Shown here piece after piece: positions 15,582 through 25,349 of a stretch of 64,000 nucleotides of DNA. Under the pieces are notes generated by a model. That model saw only the letters and a program-made list of their open reading frames with translations. It had not been told where the DNA came from and searched no databases. A program made the translations under genes and the position numbers. Source of the DNA: Chryseobacterium paludis (GTDB lineage Bacteria > Bacteroidota > Bacteroidia > Flavobacteriales > Weeksellaceae); the NCBI RefSeq assembly GCF_025403485.1, contig NZ_CP099966.1, forward strand, positions 4,152,501 through 4,216,500, read 5' to 3'. Every line of letters begins with the position of its first letter. The first letter of the stretch is position 1.

Positions 15582-17720
15582 ATGAAATTACATAAGTTTA
15601 CTTTATTGATGGTGGTTTTGGGTGGATCAGCTTTTGCCCAGACCCAAAAATTTACGATGGCGGAGGCTGTAAATGGCTTAAGAACTAATCTGGCAGTGAA
15701 AAATATCTCTCAATTTTCATGGACTGAAGATGGTAAATCTTACATTCAGGCTGTAAAAGGAGGGTATTTAATTACCGATCTGAAGACAAGCAAGCAAGAT
15801 ACTTTATTGTCTTTAAACCAGCTGAATAAACAGTTTAAAACAAATAAACTGAATGCATTGCCGCCAGTTAAATTTCTAAACAATTCCAATGGTTATTTTA
15901 ATTCTGATGGCCATATGTTTTGGGTGGAAAAATCAGGAAACGATTGGAAAGTAAAAAGTACTTCATCACTGGATGAAAATGCAGCAAATGTAAAGATCTT
16001 TGGAGATAATCAGACATTAGCTTACACAGTGAAAAATAATTTGTACGTCAATAGAAATGGAAAATCTATAGCAGTAACAAAAGATACTGATGAAAATATC
16101 ATCAGCGGACAGGCAGTACATAGAAATGAATTTGGAATTGATACAGGAATTTTTCCAGCTCCAAATTCCGAGTCTGTAGCTTTCTATAGAATGGATCAGA
16201 GTATGGTTGCAGATTATCCTGTTATCGATTGGTCTGTAACACCTGCTGTAAATCACAATATGAAATATCCAATGGCTGGGCAGGCATCACATCAGGTGAC
16301 ATTGGGTGTTTACAATATTAAAGATCAATCAACTACTTTCTTAAAGGTAGAAGGAGAGAAAGATCAGTATCTGACTGCTATTACCTGGAGTCCTGATTCA
16401 AAATATATTTTTGTTGGTGTTTTAAACAGAGGACAAAACCATATGAAAATGAATCAGTATGATGCTATAACAGGAGAGCTTGTTAAAACCCTCTTTGAAG
16501 AGTCAAGTGATAAATATGTAGAACCTCAGCATCCACTTGTGTTTTTTCCAAAATCTAATACCGATTTTATCTGGCAGAGTCAAAGAACTGGATATAATCA
16601 TTTATTTCATTACAGTTTAGAAAAAGGATTGGTTTCTCAGATTACCAAAGGAGATTGGTTGGTTACTGATATTTTAGGATTTAATGAAAAGAAAAAAGAA
16701 ATCTTTTTCGTTTCTACAAAAGAAACTCCTCTTGAAAGACATCTATATAAAATCAACTGGACGAATTTTAAAATGCAAAAACTGGATGATGCGGAAGGAA
16801 TGCATACAGGGCTTTTGAGCAGTGATGGAAATTATTTATATGATGTATACAGTAATGCCAATACACCAAGAGTCGCCAATATTATTAACACCAATACTTT
16901 AAAGTATAACAATATCCTTACTGCTGAAAACACATTAAAAAATTATCAGCGACCGGAAATTAAAAATATAAATCTAAAAGCAGATGATGGAACTCCATTG
17001 TTTGGAAAGATCATTCTTCCAACCAATTTTGATCCTAATAAAAAATATCCGGTTATTGTTTATTTATACAATGGACCCCATCTTCAATTGATCACCAATA
17101 CATTTCCGGCATCAGGAAATCTTTGGTATGAATATATGGCTCAAAATGGATACATCATTTTTACAATGGACGGAAGAGGTTCTTCAAACCGTGGACTGAA
17201 ATTTGAGCAGGCAGTATTCAGAAATCTGGGAACTACGGAAATGAATGATCAGATGAAAGGAGTGGAATATTTAAAGTCTCTTCCGTACGTGGACTCTGAG
17301 AAAATGGGAATTCATGGATGGAGCTTCGGTGGATTTATGACCACAAGTTTTATGCTTCGTCAGCCTGATGTTTTCAAAGTAGGTGTAGCCGGAGGGCCTG
17401 TTATCGATTGGAAGATGTACGAGATTATGTATGGTGAAAGATATATGGATACTCCACAGGAGAACCCTGAAGGATATGCAAAGGCAAACCTATTGGATAA
17501 AGTTCAGAATCTAAAAGGTAAACTATTGATGATCCATGGAGCACAGGATGATGTAGTCGTTTGGCAGCATTCTATTAAATTTATCAAATCTGCTGTAGAC
17601 AACGGAGTTCAATTGGATTACTTTGTGTATCCGGGACATCCTCACAATGTAATAGGAAAAGACAGAGTGCATCTGATGCAAAAGATCACAGACTATTTTG
17701 ATCAGAACTTGAAAAAATAA
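15582..17720 (+). CDS. S9-family prolyl peptidase (dipeptidyl peptidase IV type)
   Basis: The 712-residue enzyme has a signal peptide (about 1-19, ending AFAQ), an N-terminal beta-propeller (about 40-460) and a C-terminal alpha/beta hydrolase domain (about 480-712). The nucleophile is Ser581 in GWSFGGF; the acid is Asp657 in GAQDDVV; the base is a histidine in GHPHNV (His688 likely). This matches DPP IV, which removes X-Pro dipeptides from peptide N-termini, here in the periplasm or at the surface. Propeller residues NEFGI near the active site (the Glu pair that binds the substrate N-terminus in DPP IV) support an exopeptidase. Monocistronic. Confidence 0.92.
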   Translation: MKLHKFTLLMVVLGGSAFAQTQKFTMAEAVNGLRTNLAVKNISQFSWTEDGKSYIQAVKGGYLITDLKTSKQDTLLSLNQLNKQFKTNKLNALPPVKFLNNSNGYFNSDGHMFWVEKSGNDWKVKSTSSLDENAANVKIFGDNQTLAYTVKNNLYVNRNGKSIAVTKDTDENIISGQAVHRNEFGIDTGIFPAPNSESVAFYRMDQSMVADYPVIDWSVTPAVNHNMKYPMAGQASHQVTLGVYNIKDQSTTFLKVEGEKDQYLTAITWSPDSKYIFVGVLNRGQNHMKMNQYDAITGELVKTLFEESSDKYVEPQHPLVFFPKSNTDFIWQSQRTGYNHLFHYSLEKGLVSQITKGDWLVTDILGFNEKKKEIFFVSTKETPLERHLYKINWTNFKMQKLDDAEGMHTGLLSSDGNYLYDVYSNANTPRVANIINTNTLKYNNILTAENTLKNYQRPEIKNINLKADDGTPLFGKIILPTNFDPNKKYPVIVYLYNGPHLQLITNTFPASGNLWYEYMAQNGYIIFTMDGRGSSNRGLKFEQAVFRNLGTTEMNDQMKGVEYLKSLPYVDSEKMGIHGWSFGGFMTTSFMLRQPDVFKVGVAGGPVIDWKMYEIMYGERYMDTPQENPEGYAKANLLDKVQNLKGKLLMIHGAQDDVVVWQHSIKFIKSAVDNGVQLDYFVYPGHPHNVIGKDRVHLMQKITDYFDQNLKK

Positions 17721-17724
17721 TTAG

Positions 17725-17753
17725 AATCCAACCGATGAGGTTGGATTTTTTTA
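17725..17753 (+). terminator. Intrinsic terminator after the S9 peptidase gene
   Basis: AATCCAACC at 17725-17733 pairs with GGTTGGATT at 17739-17747, followed by a T run. Confidence 0.8.
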
Positions 17754-17812
17754 TTTGAATATTCTTGATATAATATTTTTCAAAAGGATAAAACAGATCA
17801 CTGTTTTTTTAC

Positions 17813-18586
17813 TTATTTAGAAATTCTTTTCTTTATCTCAGATCTTCTGTTTAATTTAATGACCGACTTGTCTTTTGAGAAAAGCATTTTCATATATCCA
17901 AAAAAAGCAGGAATTAAAATGGTAACAAAAAGACTGCATATTCCCAATGCCCAAATTGGCATGTCATCTCTTTTTCCTTGGAAATACTCCCATATCACCC
18001 AGGACATTACCCCTATAAAAAACAGCATTGCAAGTGGAAAGACGAGATATACCACAAATCCTAAAGCAATATGGAGAACGATTGAGTAATCTTTACCCAC
18101 AGCATGTAAGAATATTGCTGATACGGCTAAACCCAGCACGAAAAAGAAAAGAAGAACTGCGCCAACAACAAGCTTTTGTGTTCCAAAACTTAGATTTGTC
18201 ACGGTTTTATCTCCGTTTTCGTATCCTATTGTAATCATTTTTCCAATTTCGACAGGATCACTTCCACCATAGTTCAGAGGTTTTTTGATCAGTAGGTTAT
18301 TACTGTCCTTAAATTCCACCACTGCACGGTATGTATCTTCAGAACTTGAGGCTTCATGCTCTACAACCCGGGCTTCATACTTAGTTTTGAATAAAAGGGA
18401 GCCGATGGTAGAAGAACACATTGCAACAAGTCCAAAGAACAGGGCAGATAATGCATAAACAACTACACCTTGAAAAACAACGGTGAGCAAAGAGATTTTT
18501 TCATCTTTCGACTTCTTTTTTCGGTAATTCATAAAAAGAATAAAAGCTGTAAAAGCCAACGGTATGTATAACATGAAATTTCCCAT
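17813..18586 (-). CDS. Membrane protein of unknown function (fourth gene of LemA operon)
   Basis: This 257-residue protein has about five hydrophobic segments: two near the N-terminus (about 3-20 and 32-62), then an extracytoplasmic soluble loop of about 75 residues (YEARVVEHEASSSEDTY onward), and three near the C-terminus. The loop resembles DUF3592-like domains, but that assignment is weak. I choose the ATG at 18586 over the adjacent TTG at 18589. It follows the 120-residue membrane gene with essentially no gap and is last in an operon with LemA and a GIDE/BAM-like protein. Confidence 0.7.
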   Translation of the reverse strand: MGNFMLYIPLAFTAFILFMNYRKKKSKDEKISLLTVVFQGVVVYALSALFFGLVAMCSSTIGSLLFKTKYEARVVEHEASSSEDTYRAVVEFKDSNNLLIKKPLNYGGSDPVEIGKMITIGYENGDKTVTNLSFGTQKLVVGAVLLFFFVLGLAVSAIFLHAVGKDYSIVLHIALGFVVYLVFPLAMLFFIGVMSWVIWEYFQGKRDDMPIWALGICSLFVTILIPAFFGYMKMLFSKDKSVIKLNRRSEIKKRISK

Positions 18587-18589
18587 CAA

Positions 18590-18952
18590 TTAAAATTTTC
18601 GATTTTGTTTATCTTTTAATTTTGACGCCTCTTTTATAAAGTTTACAGTTTCTTCGGTATTAAATAGTGTGTAGACTGTTACACAAAGTAAGATAGATAA
18701 ATAAATGAGACTAAGTTTCAACTTATCAAAACCAACAAAAGCCGAGAAAAAAACAAAAGGAATAAGTATGATAATAGATAATCCGAAGGTGAGAATAATA
18801 AACTTCAGGATCTTTTTTATAAAAAAAACTTTTTTAAAAATACCGTATAAACCAAACAATCCAAAGGTGAAAACCGGAAATCCAATAGCCAGACTTCCAA
18901 AAAATTTTTGAGAATTGATAAAACTGCCAATAATACCTAGATCTATTTCCAT
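18590..18952 (-). CDS. Small membrane protein (third gene of LemA operon)
   Basis: I do not recognise this 120-residue protein. It has three strongly hydrophobic segments (about residues 18-38, 43-70 and 73-95) and a short charged C-terminal tail ending KQNRKF. Its start codon overlaps the 3' end of the lemA-like gene by ten bases, so translation is probably coupled. Conservation beyond close relatives cannot be judged here. Confidence 0.65.
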   Translation of the reverse strand: MEIDLGIIGSFINSQKFFGSLAIGFPVFTFGLFGLYGIFKKVFFIKKILKFIILTFGLSIIILIPFVFFSAFVGFDKLKLSLIYLSILLCVTVYTLFNTEETVNFIKEASKLKDKQNRKF

Positions 18953-19503
18953 GATAATGTTTCTTTGCTGTTATGTATTTCTGACTCAGAGAATTTCAAC
19001 ATTTCCTTTTTTTGATAGTTCATCATTTTGGCGAAAATAAAATCAGGAAAGACTTCGATACCCGTATTATATAAATTTACAGATTCGTTGAAATATTCTC
19101 TTCGGTCTGCAATGATGTCTTCCAGCTCACTTAATCTTTTCTGAAGCTCAAGAAAAGACTGAGTTGCTTTTATCTCTGGATAGTTTTCTACGGTAATCAT
19201 AAATGACTTAAGCTTGCTATCGATATGTTCTGCAATTTTCATCTTTTCGTTGTCTTTATTGGAATTAAAATACTGAGAACGGAGTGAAACCAAGTCTTTA
19301 AGGGTGGTATTCTCATAAAGAGCAGTTGCTTTCACTGTTTTTACCAGATTAGGAACCTCATCCGCACGTTGTTTTAAAACCACATCAATGTTGGCAAAAG
19401 ATTTTTGCATGTTATTTTTTAATAATACCAATCGGTTGTAGGTGTTGATTAGAAATGTAACCAGTCCAACGCTAACGATAATTAAAATTAAAAGTGAAAT
19501 CAT
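18943..19503 (-). CDS. LemA-family protein
   Basis: The 186-residue protein has one N-terminal membrane helix (about 1-22) followed directly by the LemA signature NTYNRLVLLKNNMQKSFANI and a long helical-bundle domain extending to the C-terminus. LemA proteins are anchored in the inner membrane with the helical domain exposed; their molecular role is unresolved. They commonly neighbour TPM, GIDE/BAM or DUF3137 genes, as here. It begins six bases after the GIDE-like gene and overlaps the next gene by ten bases, so it is the second gene of a tight four-gene operon. Confidence 0.9.
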   Translation of the reverse strand: MISLLILIIVSVGLVTFLINTYNRLVLLKNNMQKSFANIDVVLKQRADEVPNLVKTVKATALYENTTLKDLVSLRSQYFNSNKDNEKMKIAEHIDSKLKSFMITVENYPEIKATQSFLELQKRLSELEDIIADRREYFNESVNLYNTGIEVFPDFIFAKMMNYQKKEMLKFSESEIHNSKETLSWK

Positions 19504-19509
19504 ATTTAG

Positions 19510-20595
19510 TTATTTCTTTATGAACCAGTCAAAAGGATTGGACTGAAAGGTTTCTTTCCAGTTTTTTTGTTCTATAATAATTTTATTTCCTACCATCCTG
19601 ATTGGTGTAAAAAGAATGAATGCTGAGAAAATAGCTATAAAAGATAGAGTAGTTAATGCTCTTAATTTTAAAGGTCTCCATTTATTCGAGAAATTAACAA
19701 TATCTAATGGTGCAATGCCGAAGACATTCTTGTTTTCATCAAAACGGAAAACCGATTTTGAACCTTCATAAAAAGCCTGACCTATTAAAAGGAAATCCGT
19801 TTTTTCGTCAATGATAAATTCCCGGTATCGACGTCCCAGGTCTTCTCTGGAATTTGTAGCTGAAAAATTAAGCCATTGCAACTTATCCGGGATAATTTCT
19901 ATTTTCCCTGTCTCGTCTTCGATGTGGAAGTTTTTAATTTCAGTTTTCCTGGAAATTTCGTGGTATGAAGTTGAGGTTCTGCCATCATCATCTCTGGAAG
20001 TACTTATTTCATCAACAGTGTAAATGTATCCTACACATGGAGTATCTGTATCGGGAGAAATAACCGTTTCTATAGCCTTAGCCTTCCCTGAAATTTCAGC
20101 AAGACCCATGGCAATACTTTTTATAGTTGAGGTCGGCAAAGTCCTCTGGTAAAAATAAAACCTGTTTTTATTATTGGGAAGTAAAGAGCTTAAGATGATC
20201 AGAAAAAAAATAATAAAGAAAGAATAGATTCCCAGATAGAAGAAAATTAAGTAAGCAAAAAGAGCTAAAAATGCACCGCCAATAATTTTCCATACAGGAG
20301 TCTTATTTTTTCGTTGTTCCCTGAAAGATTCTATGGTCGATTCTATTCCGTTTTTAATAAAACCAATGATGGCCATTATAAAAACGGATACAAATAATCC
20401 GATAAAAATAATTCCTGATTCTTTTGGGACAAATAAATAAGCAAGGATTAAAATAACCGGATCTATAATGAACATCAACCAGCTTGGCTTTAAATTCACA
20501 TTAAATATTCCGGATAAAATTAAAGTATGGAATAAGGCAATCCCTAAACTGAATAGGACTAAGAAAGGAAGAATTTCGGGAGAGATCTCAAACAT
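19510..20595 (-). CDS. GIDE/BAM-like membrane protein (first gene of LemA operon)
   Basis: This 361-residue protein has paired hydrophobic segments at the N-terminus (about 10-50), another cluster at about 60-140, and a terminal helix near 325-340. Between them lies a soluble domain (about 155-315) with CVGYIYTVDEI, NFHIEDETGKIEI and a late FLLIGQAFYEG. This pattern resembles the BAM/GIDE domain, known from the mitochondrial ligase MUL1 and from bacterial proteins linked to LemA. There is no RING domain, so a ubiquitin-ligase label would be misleading. It is first in the operon and is likely an envelope stress or membrane quality component, which is inference. Confidence 0.65.
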   Translation of the reverse strand: MFEISPEILPFLVLFSLGIALFHTLILSGIFNVNLKPSWLMFIIDPVILILAYLFVPKESGIIFIGLFVSVFIMAIIGFIKNGIESTIESFREQRKNKTPVWKIIGGAFLALFAYLIFFYLGIYSFFIIFFLIILSSLLPNNKNRFYFYQRTLPTSTIKSIAMGLAEISGKAKAIETVISPDTDTPCVGYIYTVDEISTSRDDDGRTSTSYHEISRKTEIKNFHIEDETGKIEIIPDKLQWLNFSATNSREDLGRRYREFIIDEKTDFLLIGQAFYEGSKSVFRFDENKNVFGIAPLDIVNFSNKWRPLKLRALTTLSFIAIFSAFILFTPIRMVGNKIIIEQKNWKETFQSNPFDWFIKK

Positions 20596-20730
20596 TTATT
20601 AGGTTTTGAACAAATGTAAGAATATTCGGTAAAGAATTAAATATCAATTACAAATTGACAAAAACCTTACAGCTAAATAAAATTAAAGCGAGATGAATCT
20701 ATGTACTCTTACCAGAAAAGGAAATACAGT

Positions 20731-20767
20731 ATAATAAAAAAGCGGTACAGATCATCTGTACCGCTTT
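20731..20767 (-). terminator. Intrinsic terminator of htpG
   Basis: AAAGCGGTACAGAT at 20739-20752 pairs with ATCTGTACCGCTTT at 20754-20767. On the minus strand the hairpin is followed by a T run, eight bases after the htpG stop. Confidence 0.8.
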
Positions 20768-20774
20768 GATTGTA

Positions 20775-22667
20775 TTATTTCTCAAGCTGCTTATAACTTC
20801 TTTGAATGAAGTCTGTAAGATCTTTCCCTTTTAGTAAATTTTGAGAAAGCTTAGCGAGGTCTAATGCATATTTTATAAGATTTTCTTTTTCTTCAGGGCT
20901 CTCTGTTTTCAGGATCTGACCAGCAAATTCACTATTTGAATTCACAACAAGATTGTACATCTCAGGGAAACCTCCCATTCCGAACATTCCGCCTCCACCG
21001 GTTGCCTGCATTTCTTTCATTCTTCTCATGAATTCTGGTTGCGTAATAGTAAAAGGTGCATCCGTACTATCAAGGTCTTCCAGCTGAACAGTGAACTTTT
21101 TATCACTAATTGTTTCCTCAACATTCTTTTTCAATGATTCCTTTTCAGTATCATTCAATTTAGAAATAACAGGCTCATCCTTCTTGATCAGATTATTAAC
21201 GTGATCTGCATCCACTCTTACAAATGAAATTTTCTCTTTTGAACCTTCAAGCTTTTGAATAACGTGAGGTACGATTGGAGAATCTAACAGAAGAACCTCA
21301 TAGCCTTTGTCTTTTGCAGACTGAATATAGCTGTGTTGTTCATCAGCATTGGATGCATAAAGAATGATCAGATTGCCGTCTTTGTCAGTTTGTATCGGTT
21401 TTACTTTTTCTGTAAGCTCATTCCATAAGAAGTAAGTTCCATCAACAGTAGGGTATAAAGTAAACTTATCAGCTTTTTCATAGAATTTCTCTTCAGAGAT
21501 CATTCCGTATTCAATTACGATCTTGATATCATTCCACTTTTTCTCGTAGTCTTCACGGCTTTCATTGATAAGAGAAGCCATTTTATCAGCTACTTTTTTA
21601 GTAATGTAAGAAGAGATCTTTTTTACTGCGCCATCAGCTTGTAAGTATGAACGGGAAACATTCAACGGGATATCCGGAGAATCAATTACTCCACGAAGAA
21701 GCATTAGGAAATCAGGTACAATTCCTTTTACCTCATCAGTAACGAATACCTGATTCTGGTATAACTGGATTTTATCCTTTTCAATATTCAGGTTGTTAGC
21801 CAGTTTAGGGAAAAACAATACTCCTGTAAGGTTAAATGGATAGTCAACATTCAGGTGGATATTGAATAATGGTTCTTCAAACTGCATAGGATATAGCTCG
21901 TGATAGAACGCTACATAATCCTCTTTCGTTAGATCACTTGGAGCGATCGTCCATGCTGGATTGGGATTATTGATAATATTGTCCACTTCTTCCGTTTCAG
22001 CTACAGCATCTTCTGCCGCGTCTTCAGGTAGTGGAAGTGTATGCGTTTTAGTACCGAATTTAATCGGAACAGGCATGAACTTATTGTACTTTAATAGTAA
22101 TTCACGAATTTTTGATTCCTCAAGAAATTCTGTAGAGTCTTCTGCAATATGAAGAATAATTTCAGTTCCTCTTTCAGTTTTATCTGCAGTTTCCTCAAGA
22201 GTAAATTCAGGACTTCCATCACATATCCAACGAACAGCAGGTTCATCACGATATGACTTTGTAAGAATTTCTACTTTTTCAGCAACCATAAATGCAGAAT
22301 AAAAACCAAGACCAAAATGTCCGATAATTCCTGAATCTTTTGCGCTGTCTTTATATTTTTCTAAAAATTCTTCAGCTCCGGAAAAAGCAACCTGATTGAT
22401 GTACTTTTCAACCTCCTCTGCAGTCATCCCGATTCCCTGATCAATAATACGAAGTGTTTTTTCTTCCTTATTGATTTTTACTTCAAGCTTAGGATTTCCA
22501 TATTCTACTTTAGCTTCACCAATGCTTGTTAAGTGTTTTAACTTTAAAGTAGCATCAGTGGCATTGGAAATTAATTCTCTTAAAAATATTTCGTGATCAC
22601 TGTAAAGAAATTTTTTGATAAGTGGAAAGATATTTTCCACAGAAACATTAATATTTCCTTTAGTCAT
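20775..22667 (-). CDS. htpG: Hsp90-family chaperone HtpG
   Basis: The 630-residue protein is a full-length bacterial Hsp90. The N-terminal GHKL ATPase domain is marked by ELISNATDA (ATP-binding Asn), DQGIGM, and GHFGLGFYSAFMV, which includes the ATP lid. The middle domain holds the catalytic-loop arginine in LNVSRSYLQ, and the C-terminal dimerisation domain includes a glycine/methionine-rich stretch near residues 555-565 (TGGGGMFGMGG), which is common in Bacteroidetes HtpG. It folds or remodels client proteins in the cytoplasm. Monocistronic with its own terminator. Confidence 0.97.
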   Translation of the reverse strand: MTKGNINVSVENIFPLIKKFLYSDHEIFLRELISNATDATLKLKHLTSIGEAKVEYGNPKLEVKINKEEKTLRIIDQGIGMTAEEVEKYINQVAFSGAEEFLEKYKDSAKDSGIIGHFGLGFYSAFMVAEKVEILTKSYRDEPAVRWICDGSPEFTLEETADKTERGTEIILHIAEDSTEFLEESKIRELLLKYNKFMPVPIKFGTKTHTLPLPEDAAEDAVAETEEVDNIINNPNPAWTIAPSDLTKEDYVAFYHELYPMQFEEPLFNIHLNVDYPFNLTGVLFFPKLANNLNIEKDKIQLYQNQVFVTDEVKGIVPDFLMLLRGVIDSPDIPLNVSRSYLQADGAVKKISSYITKKVADKMASLINESREDYEKKWNDIKIVIEYGMISEEKFYEKADKFTLYPTVDGTYFLWNELTEKVKPIQTDKDGNLIILYASNADEQHSYIQSAKDKGYEVLLLDSPIVPHVIQKLEGSKEKISFVRVDADHVNNLIKKDEPVISKLNDTEKESLKKNVEETISDKKFTVQLEDLDSTDAPFTITQPEFMRRMKEMQATGGGGMFGMGGFPEMYNLVVNSNSEFAGQILKTESPEEKENLIKYALDLAKLSQNLLKGKDLTDFIQRSYKQLEK

Positions 22668-22841
22668 AATTTTTGGGTTTTAAATTTCCTATAATTTCTC
22701 AAAAAAAATACCATACCAAGGAAAGTGACAGATTGACAGGCTTACCTTAATTTAATAATTTAAAAATTAAAATAGATAAGAATTAAAACGCGTTTATATA
22801 TGAATATGATGATTAATCAGAAATAAGTAAACTTTATTATA

Positions 22842-22870
22842 ACAAAAAAGACAGCACTATGGCTGTCTTT
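22842..22870 (-). terminator. Intrinsic terminator of recA
   Basis: AAAGACAGC at 22847-22855 pairs with GCTGTCTTT at 22862-22870; on the minus strand a T run follows. Confidence 0.8.
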
Positions 22871-22890
22871 AATTATAGTGTTTTGAAAAA

Positions 22891-23898
22891 CTATTTTACT
22901 TTGGTTTTCAATTCTGCCTTGATCTTGTTTTCAAGTTCCTCAGAAAGTTCAGGATTGTCTTTCAGAACATCTTTTACGGCATCACGCCCTTGTCCTAATT
23001 TTGTTTCTTCGTAGCTGAACCAAGAACCGCTTTTCTTAACAATTCCTAATTCAACAGCCTGGTCAAGAATTTCTCCTGTTTTAGAAACCCCTTCTCCATA
23101 CATGATATCAAATTCAGCCTGTTTGAAAGGTGGAGCTACTTTATTTTTAACAATCTTCACTTTCACACGGCTTCCAACTGCTTCATCGCCATTTTTAATC
23201 GGTGCACTTGCTTTTCTGATATCTACTCTTACAGATGCATAGAATTTCAAAGCATTACCCCCTGTTGTCGTTTCAGGATTTCCAAACATGACACCTATCT
23301 TTTCTCTCAACTGGTTGATGAAAATTACGGTACACTTTGTTCTTGAAATAGTAGCCGTTAATTTTCTTAATGCCTGAGACATCAATCTTGCATGAAGACC
23401 CATTTTTGAATCTCCCATTTCGCCTTCGATCTCCGCTTTTGGAGTAAGAGCCGCAACAGAGTCAATAACAACAATGTCAATAGCTCCTGAACGGATAAGA
23501 TTGTCAGCAATTTCCAAAGCTTGCTCACCGTTATCTGGCTGCGATATAATTAAGTTTTCTAGATCAATACCTAATTTTGAAGCATAGCTTCTGTCAAAAG
23601 CATGCTCAGCATCAATAAATGCTGCAATTCCACCTGCTTTTTGAGCTTCCGCAATAGCGTGAAGAGTTAAAGTTGTTTTACCAGAAGATTCAGGACCATA
23701 AATTTCAATGATTCTTCCCCTAGGGTATCCGCCTACTCCTAGTGCAATATCTAATCCCAAAGATCCAGAAGGGATAACTTCTATTGTGTTATCAACAGAA
23801 TTATCTCCCAATGTCATTACAGTTCCTTTTCCGTATGTTTTATCTAGTTTATCAAGCACTAATGCCAATGCTTTTTTCTTATCTTCAATGTTACTCAT
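22891..23898 (-). CDS. recA: Recombinase RecA
   Basis: RecA forms nucleoprotein filaments on single-stranded DNA, catalyses strand exchange and triggers the SOS response. The protein is 335 residues from the ATG at 23898. Walker A is [10 protein letters not shown], Walker B lies in [12 protein letters not shown], and loop L2 includes the [11 protein letters not shown] end. I prefer the ATG over the in-frame TTG at 23919, because that TTG is part of a perfect -7 promoter element (TACTTTTG on the minus strand, 23924-23917). I do not see a SOS box. It is followed by a terminator. Confidence 0.97.
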   Translation of the reverse strand: MSNIEDKKKALALVLDKLDKTYGKGTVMTLGDNSVDNTIEVIPSGSLGLDIALGVGGYPRGRIIEIYGPESSGKTTLTLHAIAEAQKAGGIAAFIDAEHAFDRSYASKLGIDLENLIISQPDNGEQALEIADNLIRSGAIDIVVIDSVAALTPKAEIEGEMGDSKMGLHARLMSQALRKLTATISRTKCTVIFINQLREKIGVMFGNPETTTGGNALKFYASVRVDIRKASAPIKNGDEAVGSRVKVKIVKNKVAPPFKQAEFDIMYGEGVSKTGEILDQAVELGIVKKSGSWFSYEETKLGQGRDAVKDVLKDNPELSEELENKIKAELKTKVK

Positions 23899-23916
23899 TT
23901 CTATAAAATAATTTCT

Positions 23917-23924
23917 CAAAAGTA
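23917..23924 (-). promoter_or_regulatory. -7 element of the recA promoter
   Basis: On the minus strand the sequence reads TACTTTTG, an exact TAnnTTTG match, 18 bases before the recA ATG. A TTTG lies only 14 bases further upstream, so the -33 element is imperfectly spaced. Confidence 0.5.
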
Positions 23925-24073
23925 CATAATTTTGGAATCAAAAACTAATATTTTTCTATTTCAAAATCTCTTTTTAACGTTAAAAATCCAATAAATCCGA
24001 TTGGCTAAATAAGTGCTATCTTATTCTGAATGAAATGATAGGATACCTAAATTATAGTTTAAGACAATTTGGT

Positions 24074-25270
24074 TTAATGAAAGTTGGAAGCTGCTGTAAT
24101 TCTTAGGTAATCCTCCAGAACCTTGAGATGTTTTTTATTGCCGGCTTCAATTCGTGTATTACGGCTTATCAAGGTATTGTAAACTTTGTTGATCATTTTT
24201 TTTACTACTGGAAATGCATTCTTATTGGAAACATCGGGTATGCTTAACCGTTTGCACACTTCATCATCCAAAAGATACCAGGTGCAGCAGATATGGAGAT
24301 ATCTCAGATTTTTTCTTTGAAACTTAAACTTTAATATGGGATTCTCTAAAGATTCATTCAGGAGAGAGTGGGCGAGAAGTGCCGAATCTTTATCCGAAGG
24401 TGGCTGAATAGCTGTCCATAAATAAAAATATTCTGTAGCCTGCTTTTTATTATCAGGTAAAAGACTCTCCGGTATACCCAATAAATATCCAACATATTTC
24501 CAAAGATGGAAAATACCCAACTCTTCTTCCTTAGAAAAAGTGTTTCCCAATTTTTGTAAACTGTGTAGAAAAACCAGGCTAAAACCAATATAGGTTGCCA
24601 TCATATCCCATGAATTAATGGGTTCACCCCAGTTCTCAGTATCCCAGTTTTGATAATGTTTTTTAATAGAAAGTCTGGCGTAGGAGTGAATAAGGCGAGT
24701 TTTGATGGCGAATTCATAACCTTTAGAATGGATTTCTAACGCATTATAGCGAGTAGCATTAACCCAAAAATCAAGGGTTTCAGAAAGACGTTTTACAGCT
24801 CCTTTTTTTAAAGCTTCAGTTACAATAAGAGGTTTGTTGAGGTATGCATAATCGTAACCGCCGATTAAACAATAATCCCGCAAAGAAATTAAGGCATCCA
24901 ATCCGCTTCTCATACAAAGTTCAGCACCAATTTTCAGTAAATCATCATTCAGCCATTCCGGTTTTCTTTGAGTTTCTATGAAAAGTTTTTTTACACTTTC
25001 TGGTACATTGTCATCTTGTAAAACTCCATTACGAATATAGTGTTCAATCTCTCGTGATGCTTCATGAAACTTTTTAGTCAGATAAACATCTTTTACAACC
25101 TGGTCACCAATTTCATCTACGTGATAGAAATACGCTGCAAATTTTCCAAAATCTTTGAAACTTATTTCTGCTCCGGAAAACTCAATAAGCTGTTTTCCAT
25201 TTCCTTTTTCCCAGAAGTCTTTGAAATGAGGTGAATTTTTAAAACGTGGTTGTAAAATAGGTCTTTCCAT
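24074..25270 (-). CDS. MpaB/DUF2236-family oxygenase
   Basis: This 398-residue, mostly helical protein fits the DUF2236 family of haem-binding oxygenases that includes fungal MpaB and the rubber oxygenase Lcp. Characteristic segments are LRDYCLIGGYDYAYLNKPLIVTE (positions near 150-172), the TRLIHSYAR motif (about 213-221) with the histidine expected near the haem, and HLWKYVGYLLGIPESLL (about 270-286). No signal peptide is visible, so it is predicted cytoplasmic. The substrate is unknown; members cleave carbon-carbon double bonds or oxidise isoprenoid chains. It is on the same strand as, and downstream of, a LuxR-type regulator, 79 bases away. Confidence 0.8.
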   Translation of the reverse strand: MERPILQPRFKNSPHFKDFWEKGNGKQLIEFSGAEISFKDFGKFAAYFYHVDEIGDQVVKDVYLTKKFHEASREIEHYIRNGVLQDDNVPESVKKLFIETQRKPEWLNDDLLKIGAELCMRSGLDALISLRDYCLIGGYDYAYLNKPLIVTEALKKGAVKRLSETLDFWVNATRYNALEIHSKGYEFAIKTRLIHSYARLSIKKHYQNWDTENWGEPINSWDMMATYIGFSLVFLHSLQKLGNTFSKEEELGIFHLWKYVGYLLGIPESLLPDNKKQATEYFYLWTAIQPPSDKDSALLAHSLLNESLENPILKFKFQRKNLRYLHICCTWYLLDDEVCKRLSIPDVSNKNAFPVVKKMINKVYNTLISRNTRIEAGNKKHLKVLEDYLRITAASNFH

Positions 25271-25349
25271 CTCTTATAAAAGTACAAGTTTTACACCGAA
25301 ATGTATGAGTGAGATTTATCAGTTGGAGAAATGTTTTTTTATATATACA

